Positions 35,879 through 45,422 of a DNA stretch of 64,000 nt are shown here, piece after piece. Source of the DNA: Fidelibacterota bacterium (GTDB lineage Bacteria > Fidelibacterota > Marinisomatia > Marinisomatales > UBA1611); assembly GCA_018658715.1 (NCBI GenBank), contig JABHUQ010000041.1, positions 1 to 64,000 of the forward strand, read 5' to 3'. The number at the start of each line of letters is the position of its first letter. Position 1 is the stretch's first letter. The notes beneath the pieces were generated by a model. It worked only from the letters and a program-made list of their open reading frames with translations, did not search any database and had not been told where the DNA came from. Made by a program: the position numbers and the translations under genes.

Positions 35879-37066
35879 TTATGATTCAAAATAAATCACT
35901 TTATCATCTTTTAACTGGTCCATCTCATTCGATGATAATCCTAATTCAGATAAAACTTTTTCAGTATCCTTTCCAATATTATTGGGTGGATTTTTTCGAA
36001 GACCTAAATCAGAATCACCATACTCAATCGGAAGTCTTGGCATTTTAGCTTGTGTCCCATTAGGAAATTCTGTATTCAATAATCTGCCATTATGATTGAG
36101 CTGAATATCATCAAATAAATCTTCGGGACATGCTATGGGAGCAAATGGGACCCCACCTTTTTGACATTTATAAATAATTTCTTCCTTGGTGAACGATTTT
36201 AACAATTTTTCAATTTCTGGAATAAACCATTCTCTTTCTCGGATTCTATCATTATTTGTTTTTAATCTCGAATCATCCAATAGTGAATTACATTTAAATT
36301 CATGGCAAAATTTTTCCCAATGTTTTTCACTTATTACACCTACGAATATTTGTTCGTCATCCTTAGTGTCAAATACTTTATATATCGCCCAAGCGCTAAT
36401 GCGATTAGTCATAGGTGGTATTTTTTCATCTGATAAAGCAGAATAGGCCATATGTTGACCCATAATAAATGCACACGTTTCATATAGAGAACTTTTTATA
36501 TATTTTCCCATATTTGTGGTTTTTCGTTCAAAAAGTGCTGTTAATATTCCCATGGCCGCAAACATGCCTCCTGAAATATCAATGACAGATGCACCCGCCC
36601 TTAATGGTTGACCTGGTAACCCTGTCATATATGCTAATCCTCCCATCATTTGAACCACTTCATCCATTGCATGACGGTTCTCATATGGCCCTGATAAAAA
36701 GCCTTTAAGTGATGCATAAATCAGAGAAGGATTAATCGATTTCATTTCTTTGTAACCAAATCCTAATCTATCCATAGTCCCAGGTCCATAATTTTCAATT
36801 AATATATCTGCTTTATTCACTATTTTTCGAGCAATACTCTTCCCATCAGATGTTTTTATATTAATCGCAATTGATTCTTTATTTCTGTTATAAAATGGAT
36901 AATACCCTTTACCAAATCCTTTTAACTTTCGGGTTGGGTCGCCTGTTGTTGGTTCAACTCTAATAATGTCTGCACCTAAATCTGCCAATATGAGCCCACA
37001 AGATGGACCCATTACTGCATGTGTAAATTCAATTACTTTAATTCCGCTCAACGGTAAAGGAGTCAC
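35879..37066 (-). CDS. CaiB/BaiF-family (class III) CoA-transferase
   Basis: 395 residues. N-terminal block IKVIEFTHAVMGPSCGLILADLGADIIRVEP and central NRNKESIAINIKTSDGK are family signatures; ILIENYGPGTMDRLGFGYKEM follows. The catalytic Asp lies in HAMDEVVQMMGGLAYMTG, as in formyl-CoA transferase. These enzymes move CoA between carboxylic acids through acyl-aspartyl intermediates. It overlaps the FadR-type regulator gene by four bases (ATGA) and would activate an organic acid for the HMG-CoA lyase-like enzyme encoded in the divergent operon. The acids used are not identifiable. Confidence 0.9.
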   Translation of the reverse strand: MTPLPLSGIKVIEFTHAVMGPSCGLILADLGADIIRVEPTTGDPTRKLKGFGKGYYPFYNRNKESIAINIKTSDGKSIARKIVNKADILIENYGPGTMDRLGFGYKEMKSINPSLIYASLKGFLSGPYENRHAMDEVVQMMGGLAYMTGLPGQPLRAGASVIDISGGMFAAMGILTALFERKTTNMGKYIKSSLYETCAFIMGQHMAYSALSDEKIPPMTNRISAWAIYKVFDTKDDEQIFVGVISEKHWEKFCHEFKCNSLLDDSRLKTNNDRIREREWFIPEIEKLLKSFTKEEIIYKCQKGGVPFAPIACPEDLFDDIQLNHNGRLLNTEFPNGTQAKMPRLPIEYGDSDLGLRKNPPNNIGKDTEKVLSELGLSSNEMDQLKDDKVIYFES

Positions 37067-37773
37067 TTCTCTTCCCTTTGTGACTCCAATACATTTCCAA
37101 CTTGGTGCATGTGAGACTGCATGGCTAATTCTGCACCTTCAATATCTTGACTAACAATATTTTTTAGTATTTTTTTATGATGACTGAGAGCTGTTTCAGT
37201 TTGATCTTGAAAGTTTAAAACAAATGTTAAGTCACTTCTCAATATTTGCATTATTGCTTGCGTTAACACAACAAAAGCAGAATTCCCAGACGCTTTTGCT
37301 AATTCCACATGGAATTCCATATCCACTTCAATGAATTTTTTTGTATGATTTTTTGATTTTTCCATCTTTTCGATAAGGAATTGCAATTGGTCAATATTTT
37401 CTTGTTTACGGTTTTTAGCTGCTAACTTTGCAATAGGGGCTTCCAATACTTTTCTTGCATAATGTAGATCTTCTTTTACTACCTTTTCTACATCTAATAA
37501 CAAATTGACAGATTCGACAATACGATCAGCAGTATTGTTAGCAACAAAAGTACCCCGTCCAACCATAATATCTATTAATCCAATTTCTGATAACGATTTA
37601 ATAGCTTCTCTTACAGCTGTTCGACTAACACCAAATTGTTGAGCCATATCTCTTTCAGATGGTAATTGATCTCCTTTTTTTAATTCACCGCTTAAAATCA
37701 TCTTTCTAATTTGATTAACAATATTTTTATAAAGTTTTTGTTGTGGGACAATTGGTTTGTAATTGACATTCAT
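37063..37773 (-). CDS. FadR-type GntR regulator (FCD domain)
   Basis: 236 residues. A winged helix near residues 12-78 includes MILSGELKKGDQLPSERDMAQ and FGVSRTAVREAIKSL. The FCD effector domain (about 95-225) is helical, with D and H residues (DMEFHVELAKASGN, LSHHKKILKNI) that bind a metal and organic acid in this class. Usual action is repression relieved by a pathway intermediate. The palindromic operator at 37845-37877 lies between it and the divergent fifteen-gene operon, so autoregulation and control of both sides is likely. A related operator lies at 55844-55870. Confidence 0.92.
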   Translation of the reverse strand: MNVNYKPIVPQQKLYKNIVNQIRKMILSGELKKGDQLPSERDMAQQFGVSRTAVREAIKSLSEIGLIDIMVGRGTFVANNTADRIVESVNLLLDVEKVVKEDLHYARKVLEAPIAKLAAKNRKQENIDQLQFLIEKMEKSKNHTKKFIEVDMEFHVELAKASGNSAFVVLTQAIMQILRSDLTFVLNFQDQTETALSHHKKILKNIVSQDIEGAELAMQSHMHQVGNVLESQREEK

Positions 37774-37844
37774 TTCTTGATCCTGTTAATTGCTAAAAAT
37801 TGTATTGCAAAAGTTGAAATAAATCTTTAGTCTCTTCTTGATAT

Positions 37845-37877
37845 AAGTGGTCTAATGGTCATACCATCATACCACTT
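37845..37877. promoter_or_regulatory. Nested palindromic operator for the FadR-type regulator
   Basis: Outer arms AAGTGGT and ACCACTT surround an inner ATGGT/ACCAT pair centred on position 37861, within the divergent promoter region. TGGT-N11-ACCA spacing occurs between 37856 and 37874. The right half ATCATACCA is identical to that of the operator at 55844-55870. FCD-family GntR regulators commonly bind TGGT...ACCA palindromes, so the adjacent regulator is the likely ligand; that is inference. Confidence 0.75.
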
Positions 37878-37952
37878 AACATACAGATTTTCAAGCATTA
37901 ATCATATAAAATATTTATGACTGGATTCATTTTGAGTGGAGAATTGCGTTAA

Positions 37953-39254
37953 ATGGCAGGATTTACAGTGACAGAAAAAATTATGGCACAACAGAGTGGA
38001 AGAGATTCTGTTCGTCCCGGCGAATTGGTTTGGGTGGATGTAAATTCCATTATGACCATGGATTATTTAGGGAAATCCACCTTCAATATATTTGATTCTT
38101 TAGGCGCGAAAGATCTCTTTGATCGTGATAAAGTGATTTGCGTATCCGATCATTTAGTTCCTCCCCCCACTGAGCGATTTGCCAATTTACTTAATGAATG
38201 GCGTGAAATCGTCAAAGCTCATAATGTCACTCATTTTTATGATTTTGGCAAACAAGGCATCGCTCATCAAATTATGCTAGAAGATGGACATGTGCTCCCG
38301 GGAACCATTAGTATCGGGACCGACTCTCACGCCAATTCTTATGGTGCTGTCGGTGCGGTTGGAAATGCAGTGAGCGTAACGGATGCAGCTGTTGCTATGG
38401 CCACAGGGAAAGGATGGTTTCGTGTCCCGGAAACAGTGAGATTTCATATAACCGGGAGATGGCAACCTTGGGTCATGGGAAAGGATTTATCACTGCACAT
38501 TATGAATATGATGCATTGGAATGGAGATCTTATTTATAAAGCATTGGAATATGATGGCCCTGCTATGAGTGATTTATCCATGGGTGGGCGAATTTCTCTT
38601 TGCAATATGACGGTAGATTTGGGTGCAAAAAATGGAATCGTTGCTCCCGATGAAAAAACGCAAGCCTATTTAAATGGTGTGGCTAAAGGTGATTGGGAAA
38701 TGGTTTCTTCCGATTCAAACGCTGAATATGAAGCTGAATATGAAATTGATATTTCCAATGTTGGCCCAGTCGTCGCCAAACCAGATAATTTAGACGATGT
38801 AGTTACAGTTGAAGAAGTTGTGGGGACAAAATTGAATCAGATATTTATTGGGACCTGCACCAATGGACGGGTGGAAGATTTTGGTATTGCGGCGGCTATT
38901 TTAGAAGGAAAACAAGTTCATCCTGATATTAATATGCTCATGGTTCCCGCAAGTCAAACCCAATATTTAGAAGCCATGCATAAGGGATATGTTTCCACGT
39001 TGGTCAAAGCGGGCGTCGCTATTGGCACATCTGGATGCGCCCCTTGCTTTGGAACCCATCGTGGTGTTGCCGGAGACGGAGATGTTGTTTTGAGTGCAGG
39101 GAATCGAAATATGAAAGGACGGATGGGAAGTAAATCAGCAGAAATATATTTAACATCCCCTGCTGTCTGTGCTGCATCCGCTCTCACGGGGGCAATTGCT
39201 GACCCCCGAGATTTGCCCATGCCAGAAAACTTTGGAGTAACCTATGGCGAATAA
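37953..39254 (+). CDS. Aconitase-superfamily large subunit, LeuC-like (copy 1)
   Basis: 433 residues. Iron-sulfur cluster cysteines are kept: FIGTCTNGRVEDF and SGCAPCFGTHRG. The substrate-side histidine/serine block is SIGTDSHANSYGAVGAVG. These place it with isopropylmalate/homoaconitate-type hydro-lyases, which move water on 2-hydroxy di- or tricarboxylic acids with a [4Fe-4S] cluster. No leucine-pathway gene is present and a second pair lies 13 kb downstream in the same array, so I do not call it leuC. It overlaps its small subunit by 11 bases. First gene of the plus-strand operon after the operator. Its partner subunit is oddly diverged. Confidence 0.85.
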   Translation: MAGFTVTEKIMAQQSGRDSVRPGELVWVDVNSIMTMDYLGKSTFNIFDSLGAKDLFDRDKVICVSDHLVPPPTERFANLLNEWREIVKAHNVTHFYDFGKQGIAHQIMLEDGHVLPGTISIGTDSHANSYGAVGAVGNAVSVTDAAVAMATGKGWFRVPETVRFHITGRWQPWVMGKDLSLHIMNMMHWNGDLIYKALEYDGPAMSDLSMGGRISLCNMTVDLGAKNGIVAPDEKTQAYLNGVAKGDWEMVSSDSNAEYEAEYEIDISNVGPVVAKPDNLDDVVTVEEVVGTKLNQIFIGTCTNGRVEDFGIAAAILEGKQVHPDINMLMVPASQTQYLEAMHKGYVSTLVKAGVAIGTSGCAPCFGTHRGVAGDGDVVLSAGNRNMKGRMGSKSAEIYLTSPAVCAASALTGAIADPRDLPMPENFGVTYGE

Positions 39255-39783
39255 TTTAAAAGGCACCGTTTGGAAAGCAGAAGGCTATGTTTTTGCTTAT
39301 GATATCATTAAACAGGAATTTTGGACATCTGCTTTAGATAAGGAAGAAAATAGTAGATGGGTGATGGGTGGTGTTCATTCTGATTTTGATTGTGAAAATG
39401 GATTTAAATCCAATGGATATTCATTTATCGTCGCCGGTCATAATTTTGCTGGTGGCGGGAAAAGTATTGAACACGTCATTACAGGACTCATGGGAGCCGG
39501 TATTAAAGCAGTTATTGCCGAATCTTTTTCTCGACTTCAATTCCGAAATGCAATTAATTATGGGTTACCCTTCATTACGTGCAAAGGCATTGAAGCTATC
39601 GCTTCTTCCGGGGATGAGCTAGAAGTTGATCCTATTTCGGGACAGATAAAAAATCTTACAACGGGTGAAGAAATTCAAGCTGCGCCTGTGGCACCCTTTG
39701 TCGCTGAAGTTGCGGAAGCAGGTGGATTGATTTCTTATATTCAACAGGCCATAAAAGAAGGAAAAGTGGACGAGCTACGATGA
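39244..39783 (+). CDS. Diverged aconitase-superfamily small subunit, LeuD-like (copy 1)
   Basis: 179 residues, with the swivelling-domain core GAGIKAVIAESFSRLQFRNAI that marks LeuD-type subunits. The usual substrate loop G-x-G-S-S-R-E-H is replaced by GGGKSIEH, so the Ser that acts as base in aconitase and the carboxylate-binding Arg appear missing. The N-terminal DTDxIIP motif is also replaced (YVFAYDIIKQEFW). It overlaps the large subunit and the aldolase gene. It probably has a different substrate from IPM isomerase, or a noncatalytic role; the pairing with a cluster-bearing large subunit favours the former. Confidence 0.8.
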   Translation: MANNLKGTVWKAEGYVFAYDIIKQEFWTSALDKEENSRWVMGGVHSDFDCENGFKSNGYSFIVAGHNFAGGGKSIEHVITGLMGAGIKAVIAESFSRLQFRNAINYGLPFITCKGIEAIASSGDELEVDPISGQIKNLTTGEEIQAAPVAPFVAEVAEAGGLISYIQQAIKEGKVDELR

Positions 39784-40547
39784 AAGAAAATAAAATGAAG
39801 ACAAAATTAACCAATGGTGATCCTGTCTTTGGTTGCATTGCACCCAATTCTGATTCCATACTCATAGAAACAATGGGGCTTATTGGCTTTGATTATCACA
39901 TTTTAGATTGTGAGCATGGCCCCGCAGGTGTCGTGGAAGTAGAAAACTTTGTACGTGCATGTGAAATACGCGGTATGACGCCACTCGCTCGTGTTCGTGA
40001 ATTAAATCGTCATCTCATTCTTCAATTTATGGATGCAGGCATCATGGGACTTATTGTTCCCGGTATGAAAAATGCAAATATGGTGCGAGAAATGGTTGAT
40101 GCCGTCAAATATCCGCCCATGGGAAACCGTGGGCTTGGCCCTATTCGAGCTGCTGACTATATGCTGGGGAAAATGAGTCAGGAAGAATATGTCAAATTTG
40201 CCAACGAACAAACAATGGTTTTGCCATTATTTGAAGATATTTCTGCTTTAGATAATTTAGATGAAATGGTAAAGGTCAAAGGACTTGACGGCTTTATTAT
40301 TGGACCCCGAGATTTAGCCATGTCTATGGGTTATATCGATGGACCAGCAGGGCATAACGATGTAAAAGAAACGATAGATAAAGTGATCAAAACAGTCACA
40401 GATGCTGGTCTGGTTGTAGGAACGGTTGCACCAAATGGATCAGCTGCAAAAGGACTTATAGAACGGGGTGCTCAGATTTGTCTTGGTGGTGTGAATGGTT
40501 TACTGGTTTCTGCCGGAAGAACTTATTTAAACGACGCAAAAAATTAA
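39780..40547 (+). CDS. HpcH/HpaI-family aldolase
   Basis: 255 residues. GFDYHILDCEHGP holds the catalytic His and a metal-site Glu; RVRELNRHLILQFMDAGIMG and VPGMKNANMVREMVDAVKYPP follow the family pattern; the metal ligand lies in LPLFEDISALDNLDEM; and GFIIGPRDLAMSMG closes the barrel. These metal-dependent class II enzymes cleave 4-hydroxy-2-oxo acids to pyruvate plus an aldehyde. An aldehyde dehydrogenase in the same array could take the aldehyde. Start ATG 39780 overlaps the previous stop as ATGA; ATG 39795 is an alternative. Confidence 0.88.
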   Translation: MKENKMKTKLTNGDPVFGCIAPNSDSILIETMGLIGFDYHILDCEHGPAGVVEVENFVRACEIRGMTPLARVRELNRHLILQFMDAGIMGLIVPGMKNANMVREMVDAVKYPPMGNRGLGPIRAADYMLGKMSQEEYVKFANEQTMVLPLFEDISALDNLDEMVKVKGLDGFIIGPRDLAMSMGYIDGPAGHNDVKETIDKVIKTVTDAGLVVGTVAPNGSAAKGLIERGAQICLGGVNGLLVSAGRTYLNDAKN

Positions 40548-40567
40548 TAGTAATAAAGGAGAATCTT

Positions 40568-40879
40568 ATGTCAACTCTCATCGTTTTATTCAATTTGAAA
40601 GAAGGCCAATCTGTGGATGATTATGAAGCCTTTGCAAAAGATGTAGATGTTCCCGGAGTAAAATCTTTGAATTCCATTGATGATTTTAAAGTCTATAAAT
40701 CACAGGCACTTTTATTTTCAGAAGATGCTCCCCCATATCAATATTTCGAAGTTATTGATGTGAATGATATGGATGCATTTGGGGCAGATGTACAAGATGA
40801 AAAAGTACAAGAAATTGCAGGAAAATTCCAAGGTATGGTGGACAACCCCATGTTTATTCTCACTGAAAAAATCGCCTAA
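40568..40879 (+). CDS. REDY/HapK-like small dimeric alpha-beta protein
   Basis: ATG 40568 has AAAGGAG eight bases upstream, so the 30-residue extension in the track ORF is dropped. The 103-residue protein begins TLIVLFNLKEGQSVDDYEAF and contains APPYQYFEVIDVNDMDAF, the pattern of REDY-like (HapK) proteins of the ferredoxin-like dimeric fold. Relatives occur beside pigment and aromatic-compound genes; their role is poorly known. It sits between the aldolase and the SDR. A small-molecule binding or isomerase-type role is guesswork. Confidence 0.7.
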   Translation: MSTLIVLFNLKEGQSVDDYEAFAKDVDVPGVKSLNSIDDFKVYKSQALLFSEDAPPYQYFEVIDVNDMDAFGADVQDEKVQEIAGKFQGMVDNPMFILTEKIA

Positions 40880-40881
40880 TC

Positions 40882-41715
40882 ATGAAATCATTAGCGGGAA
40901 AAACAGCCATCATTACCGGTTCCGGTAGAGACAAAGGTATTGGAAAAGGAATTGCCATGGCCTTCGCAGATGCAGGATGCAATGTGGTCATAAGCGATAT
41001 TGGCGTTGCCAAAGACCATCGTTTTGATGAAAGCCACATTGGAACAACCCTTGAAATGGAAGCCATTGTCCAAGAAGCCAAGAATAAAGGTGTAGATGCA
41101 ATTGGCGTTGAGTGTGATGTGCGGAGCGAATCCGAAGTAGACCAATTAATTTCTACAACAGTGGCTCATTTTGGTGCCTTTGATATTATGGTGAATAATG
41201 CAGGAATTGGGTATCTCATGGAACCGTTGGTTGATTTCAAGGAAGAAAGTTGGGATGCTGTATTAGAAGTGAATCTTAAAGGCGCATTTTTGTGCACAAA
41301 GCATTCTGCAAAACATATGATAGATCTAGGAAACGGTGGACGTATTATTAATATTGCTTCTCAAGCGGCCAAATCTGGCTTCCCATTTGCTGCAGCTTAT
41401 ACCGCATCCAAACATGGAATGGTGGGATTGACGCGTTCTAACGCTGTGGAGTTAGGTCAACATAAAATTACAGTGAATGCAGTATGCCCCAATCATATCA
41501 CCACAGGACTCGGTCAATGGCAGAATGAATTTTTCAGTGAAAAGATGGGTATGAATTATGATGATTACATTCAAGGTATTCGTGACAGAGTTCCACTGGG
41601 GCGCGTCGGTATGGTAAATGATATTGCCAAAGCATGCATTTTCCTAGCATCAGACCAAGCGGATTATATTACCGGCGAAGCACTGAATGTCAGTGGCGGC
41701 GAAGAAATGCATTAA
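40882..41715 (+). CDS. Short-chain dehydrogenase/reductase
   Basis: 277 residues. NAD(P)-binding motif TGSGRDKGIGKGIA, NNAG at FDIMVNNAGIGYL, catalytic Ser in INIASQAAKS and the YxxxK in AAAYTASKHGMVG are all present. The acidic ISDIG after strand 2 favours NAD. A longer insert before helix C (AKDHRFDESHIGTTLEMEAI) is seen in some SDRs acting on larger or acidic substrates. It would oxidise or reduce a hydroxy/keto intermediate of the pathway. Starts two bases after the REDY-like gene. Confidence 0.9.
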   Translation: MKSLAGKTAIITGSGRDKGIGKGIAMAFADAGCNVVISDIGVAKDHRFDESHIGTTLEMEAIVQEAKNKGVDAIGVECDVRSESEVDQLISTTVAHFGAFDIMVNNAGIGYLMEPLVDFKEESWDAVLEVNLKGAFLCTKHSAKHMIDLGNGGRIINIASQAAKSGFPFAAAYTASKHGMVGLTRSNAVELGQHKITVNAVCPNHITTGLGQWQNEFFSEKMGMNYDDYIQGIRDRVPLGRVGMVNDIAKACIFLASDQADYITGEALNVSGGEEMH

Positions 41716-41718
41716 ACG

Positions 41719-43800
41719 ATGAGTTTTCAACTTGGTATTGATATTGGCGGAACCTTTACGGATGTGGTATTGCTGGATGAAAAAAACGAAAAACTCACCT
41801 TCGGGAAAACCCTCACAACTTATGGTGATCCTACCGATGGAATCGTTAATGGTATTCAACAAGTATTACGTGATAATCATGTATCCGGAAAGGATATCCG
41901 TCGCGTCCTACATGGTACCACATTGGTTACCAATGCAATCATTGAACGAAAAGGCGCCAAAACGGGATTAATCACGACAAAGGGATTTGAAGATGTATTA
42001 GAAATTGGTCGTGAGCTTCGATATGATATTTATGATTTAAATATTACCATGCCCAAACCATTAGTGCCAAGAAACTTGCGTGTAGGCGTAAGCGAACGCA
42101 TGGATAAACATGGTAATATTATTCATAGTCTCAACCAATCTGACTTAGCTGAATCTGTTCAAAAACTTGTCGATCAAGGCGTAGAAGCCGTTGCCATTTG
42201 TTATATGTTTGGATTTATGAATCCCACTCATGAACAAGAAACTGCACAATACATTCAATCTCATTTCCCTGACATATATGTTAGTGTTTCCAGTGAAATC
42301 ATGCCGGAGATTCGGGAATATGAACGCACATCTGCCACAGCGATGAATGCATTTGTCCAACCCCTGACGCATACCTATTTATCACGTTTAGAAACTCGGC
42401 TATATGAAATGGACATCGCTGGTGTTATCAATATTATGCTTTCAAGTGGGCGACTCACCACACTCGAAGGCGCGAAACACTCACCCATCCATTTATTAGA
42501 ATCCGGACCTGCCGGCGGAACAATGGCGGGCGTTTTTGTGGGAAAGCAAACGCATCGGAAAGATTTATTTGCCTTTGATATGGGAGGGACGACGGCCAAG
42601 GCATCACTTATCCATAACCATGAGCCCGACATTACAAATCAATTTGAAGCGGGTCGTGTAAAACGATTCCGCAAAGGCAGTGGATTACCTGTGCGTATCC
42701 CAGTGATTGATATGATAGAAATTGGTGCTGGTGGCGGAAGTATTGCTAAAGTGAATCAATTAGGTTTACTAACTGTTGGACCGGAAAGTGCCGGTTCGGA
42801 ACCGGGCCCTGCATGTTATGATCGTGGTGGAAAATTTCCAACTGTAACAGATGCAGATTTAGTATTGGGATATTTAAATGAAGATTTTTTCTTGGGCGGA
42901 ACCATGAAACTAAATCGCCAAAAAGCTGAAGATGCTATTCGAATTCATTTAGCCGAATCATTAGGCCTCTCCGTGGAAGATGCAGCTTTAGGTGTTCATC
43001 GTGTAGTGAATGAAAACATGGCAAATGCAGCTCGCGTTCACATTTTAGAGAAAGGACAAGACCCTAGGCATTATACTATGATGGCTTTTGGCGGTGCAGG
43101 TCCCGTTCATGCATTTCATGTGGCGCAACGACTTAACTTAAAACAACTCATGGCTCCTGTGGGTGCCGGTGTAGCTTCAGCGATTGGATTTTTAGTTTCT
43201 GCTGTTGCGGTGGAATCTGTTCGAAGCCATGTCAATAAATTAGCAACCATGGATTGGGAGCAAGTGAATTTATTTTTAGATGAATTGGAAAAGAGTGGAC
43301 GGATTTTTTTAGCAAATTCAGGAATTACTGATGCAGATGTTACTGTTACTCGCCAATCGGATATGAGATATTTTGGACAAGGATTTGAAATAAAAGTATC
43401 CGTTCCAAACGGAATATTATCCGAAGATAAAATTGTTAAAATTGAAAAGAATTTTTCTAAAGTATATAAAACACTCTATTCTCGAACCATTGATGATGTA
43501 CCGATTGAGAGTGTTACATGGCGCGTGTTAACCAAAGGGCCATCTCCGGAAATTCGATTACAACAAGTTTTTGATGATAATAGTCATATAACACTTAAGG
43601 GTCATCGGAAAGTGCGATTTCCAGAAATGGAATCGCCTTTAGAATGCCCTGTTTATAGTCGATATGGATTAACCGTTGGGGATGAAATAAATGGTCCGGC
43701 CATTATTGAAGAAAAAGAATCAACTTTTGTGATTGGTCCAAATAGTCGATTTTCAGTGGATAATCAAATGAACATTGTTGTGGATATGGAAGCGTCATGA
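41719..43800 (+). CDS. hyuA: HyuA-type hydantoinase/oxoprolinase subunit A
   Basis: 693 residues, standard length for HyuA. The first ATP-fold motif is QLGIDIGGTFTDVVLLD, the second is FAFDMGGTTAKASLI, and GAGGGSIAKVNQLGLLTVGPESAGSEPGPACY is typical for the family. With HyuB it makes an ATP-dependent enzyme that opens hydantoins or oxoproline, or, in the acetone/acetophenone carboxylase branch, carboxylates ketones. Overlaps hyuB by four bases. Which chemistry applies cannot be decided from the motifs. No third carboxylase-type gamma subunit is adjacent, which favours hydrolysis weakly. Confidence 0.92.
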   Translation: MSFQLGIDIGGTFTDVVLLDEKNEKLTFGKTLTTYGDPTDGIVNGIQQVLRDNHVSGKDIRRVLHGTTLVTNAIIERKGAKTGLITTKGFEDVLEIGRELRYDIYDLNITMPKPLVPRNLRVGVSERMDKHGNIIHSLNQSDLAESVQKLVDQGVEAVAICYMFGFMNPTHEQETAQYIQSHFPDIYVSVSSEIMPEIREYERTSATAMNAFVQPLTHTYLSRLETRLYEMDIAGVINIMLSSGRLTTLEGAKHSPIHLLESGPAGGTMAGVFVGKQTHRKDLFAFDMGGTTAKASLIHNHEPDITNQFEAGRVKRFRKGSGLPVRIPVIDMIEIGAGGGSIAKVNQLGLLTVGPESAGSEPGPACYDRGGKFPTVTDADLVLGYLNEDFFLGGTMKLNRQKAEDAIRIHLAESLGLSVEDAALGVHRVVNENMANAARVHILEKGQDPRHYTMMAFGGAGPVHAFHVAQRLNLKQLMAPVGAGVASAIGFLVSAVAVESVRSHVNKLATMDWEQVNLFLDELEKSGRIFLANSGITDADVTVTRQSDMRYFGQGFEIKVSVPNGILSEDKIVKIEKNFSKVYKTLYSRTIDDVPIESVTWRVLTKGPSPEIRLQQVFDDNSHITLKGHRKVRFPEMESPLECPVYSRYGLTVGDEINGPAIIEEKESTFVIGPNSRFSVDNQMNIVVDMEAS

Positions 43801-45422
43801 ATAATCAAAAATTTGATGGAATTAACTTAAGCATTTTATGGTCACGATTGTTGGCCATCGTGGATGAAGCCGGTACCGCATTACAACGCACATCTTTTTC
43901 AACCGTTACGCGTGAATCCAATGATTTTGCTGTGGTGCTTATGGATACTCAAGGGCGATCCATTGCTCAATCAACTATTTCTGTTCCATCCTTTTTGGGT
44001 GTAATTCCAATGATGACCAAATATTTGCTCAATGGAAATTTTCCGTTGAACTCATGGAAAACGGGTGATGTGGTGACCACAAATGATCCCCAACTATGTG
44101 CCGGACATAAACCGGATGTGGGTGTTGTTTCTCCTATTTTCCATCAAGATAAATTGATTGGCTTCATCGGAACCATTTCTCATGTACCTGATATTGGGGG
44201 GGTGCTTTGGGGCGCTGGTGCTCGTGATGCTTATGAAGAAGGTTTATTGATTCCGCCCACAAAATTGTATGCCGAAGGTATTCAAAATGAAACACTCATC
44301 AGCTTAATCGAAAATAATGTTCGCGCACCCATGCAAACGATTGGTGATATTCGTGCTCAAGTTGCCGCCAATGACCAAGGAAGAAAAGGGCTCATTTCAT
44401 TGATGAATGAAGTGGGTTTGAATAATATTGAAACATTAGCTGAGCAAATTATTGGTGTATCAGAAAAAGCCATGCGAGATGCTATTTCTGATGCACCAGA
44501 CGGAACGTATAAATACACCTATGGTGCAGATGGAGACGGTATTAATGAACCAGTCACCATTGAATGTGCCATTACCATTGTCGGAGATGAAATTGCTGTA
44601 GATTACGAAGGCACGAGTGATGCTCATACTTTAGGTATTAATGCGGTTTTGAATTATACCTATGCTTACACAGCTTATCCGATCAAATGCACATTTAGTC
44701 CAGATGTGCCAAATAACGATGGTGCCTTTATACCCATAACCGTAACGGCGCCCCGGGGTTCACTATTAAATGCCACAGGATACGTTCCCGTCGGCGCTCG
44801 AAATATGACAGGGAATATGCTCCATGCACCCGTTTTTGGTGCATTAGTCCAAGCTGTTCCGGAACAAGTCCAAGCGGACTGTGGCGCACCCTGTTGGTGT
44901 GTGGTTTTGAATGGAAGGCATCCTGAAAAAGATAATATGGAATTTGTTGAATATTTTTTTTTAAATGGCGGATATGGTGCAAGACCAAATAGAGATGGAG
45001 AAGGAATTTTAAGTTTCCCAACCAATGTGTCCAATGTCCCTATTGAAGTATTGGAAAGTTCAACACCAATTCGATATCATGAAAAATCTCTTATTCCTAA
45101 TTCTGCTGGGATGGGAAAATTCCGTGGCGGATTAGGGCAAAAAATAATTTTTGAAGTATTGAATGAATCAGGGCTTAATATGTCGGTATTGACTGAAAAG
45201 TTAATAACAGTTTCCAAGGGATTGAATGGCGGAAAAGATTCTATCCATGGAAAAATATCAATTTCTCCTGAACGATTTATTCCGCCTAAAGGTATTATTC
45301 GATTGAAAAAAGGTGATATTGTTACCATGGAAATGCCTGGTGGCGGTGGATATGGAAATGAAAATGATCGAGATCCCGAATTAATTAAATATGATCAAGA
45401 TTTGGGGTATATTCATTCATGA
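43797..45422 (+). CDS. hyuB: HyuB-type hydantoinase/oxoprolinase subunit B
   Basis: 541 residues. SRLLAIVDEAGTALQRTSFSTVTRESNDFAVVL opens the family fold; GDVVTTNDPQLCAGHKPDVGVVSPIF and GFIGTISHVPDIGG hold conserved Asp/His residues that bind metal. PNSAGMGKFRGGLGQ and MEMPGGGGYG are C-terminal family marks. Partners HyuA in an alpha/beta complex. Start overlaps hyuA and stop overlaps the NTF2-like gene (ATGA each), so the three are tightly coupled in translation. Confidence 0.92.
   Translation: MNNQKFDGINLSILWSRLLAIVDEAGTALQRTSFSTVTRESNDFAVVLMDTQGRSIAQSTISVPSFLGVIPMMTKYLLNGNFPLNSWKTGDVVTTNDPQLCAGHKPDVGVVSPIFHQDKLIGFIGTISHVPDIGGVLWGAGARDAYEEGLLIPPTKLYAEGIQNETLISLIENNVRAPMQTIGDIRAQVAANDQGRKGLISLMNEVGLNNIETLAEQIIGVSEKAMRDAISDAPDGTYKYTYGADGDGINEPVTIECAITIVGDEIAVDYEGTSDAHTLGINAVLNYTYAYTAYPIKCTFSPDVPNNDGAFIPITVTAPRGSLLNATGYVPVGARNMTGNMLHAPVFGALVQAVPEQVQADCGAPCWCVVLNGRHPEKDNMEFVEYFFLNGGYGARPNRDGEGILSFPTNVSNVPIEVLESSTPIRYHEKSLIPNSAGMGKFRGGLGQKIIFEVLNESGLNMSVLTEKLITVSKGLNGGKDSIHGKISISPERFIPPKGIIRLKKGDIVTMEMPGGGGYGNENDRDPELIKYDQDLGYIHS

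Noticed and set aside
43797-45422. HyuA/HyuB as acetone carboxylase
   Set aside because: No gamma subunit or sigma-54-type activator is adjacent; hydantoinase/oxoprolinase is the more neutral call.
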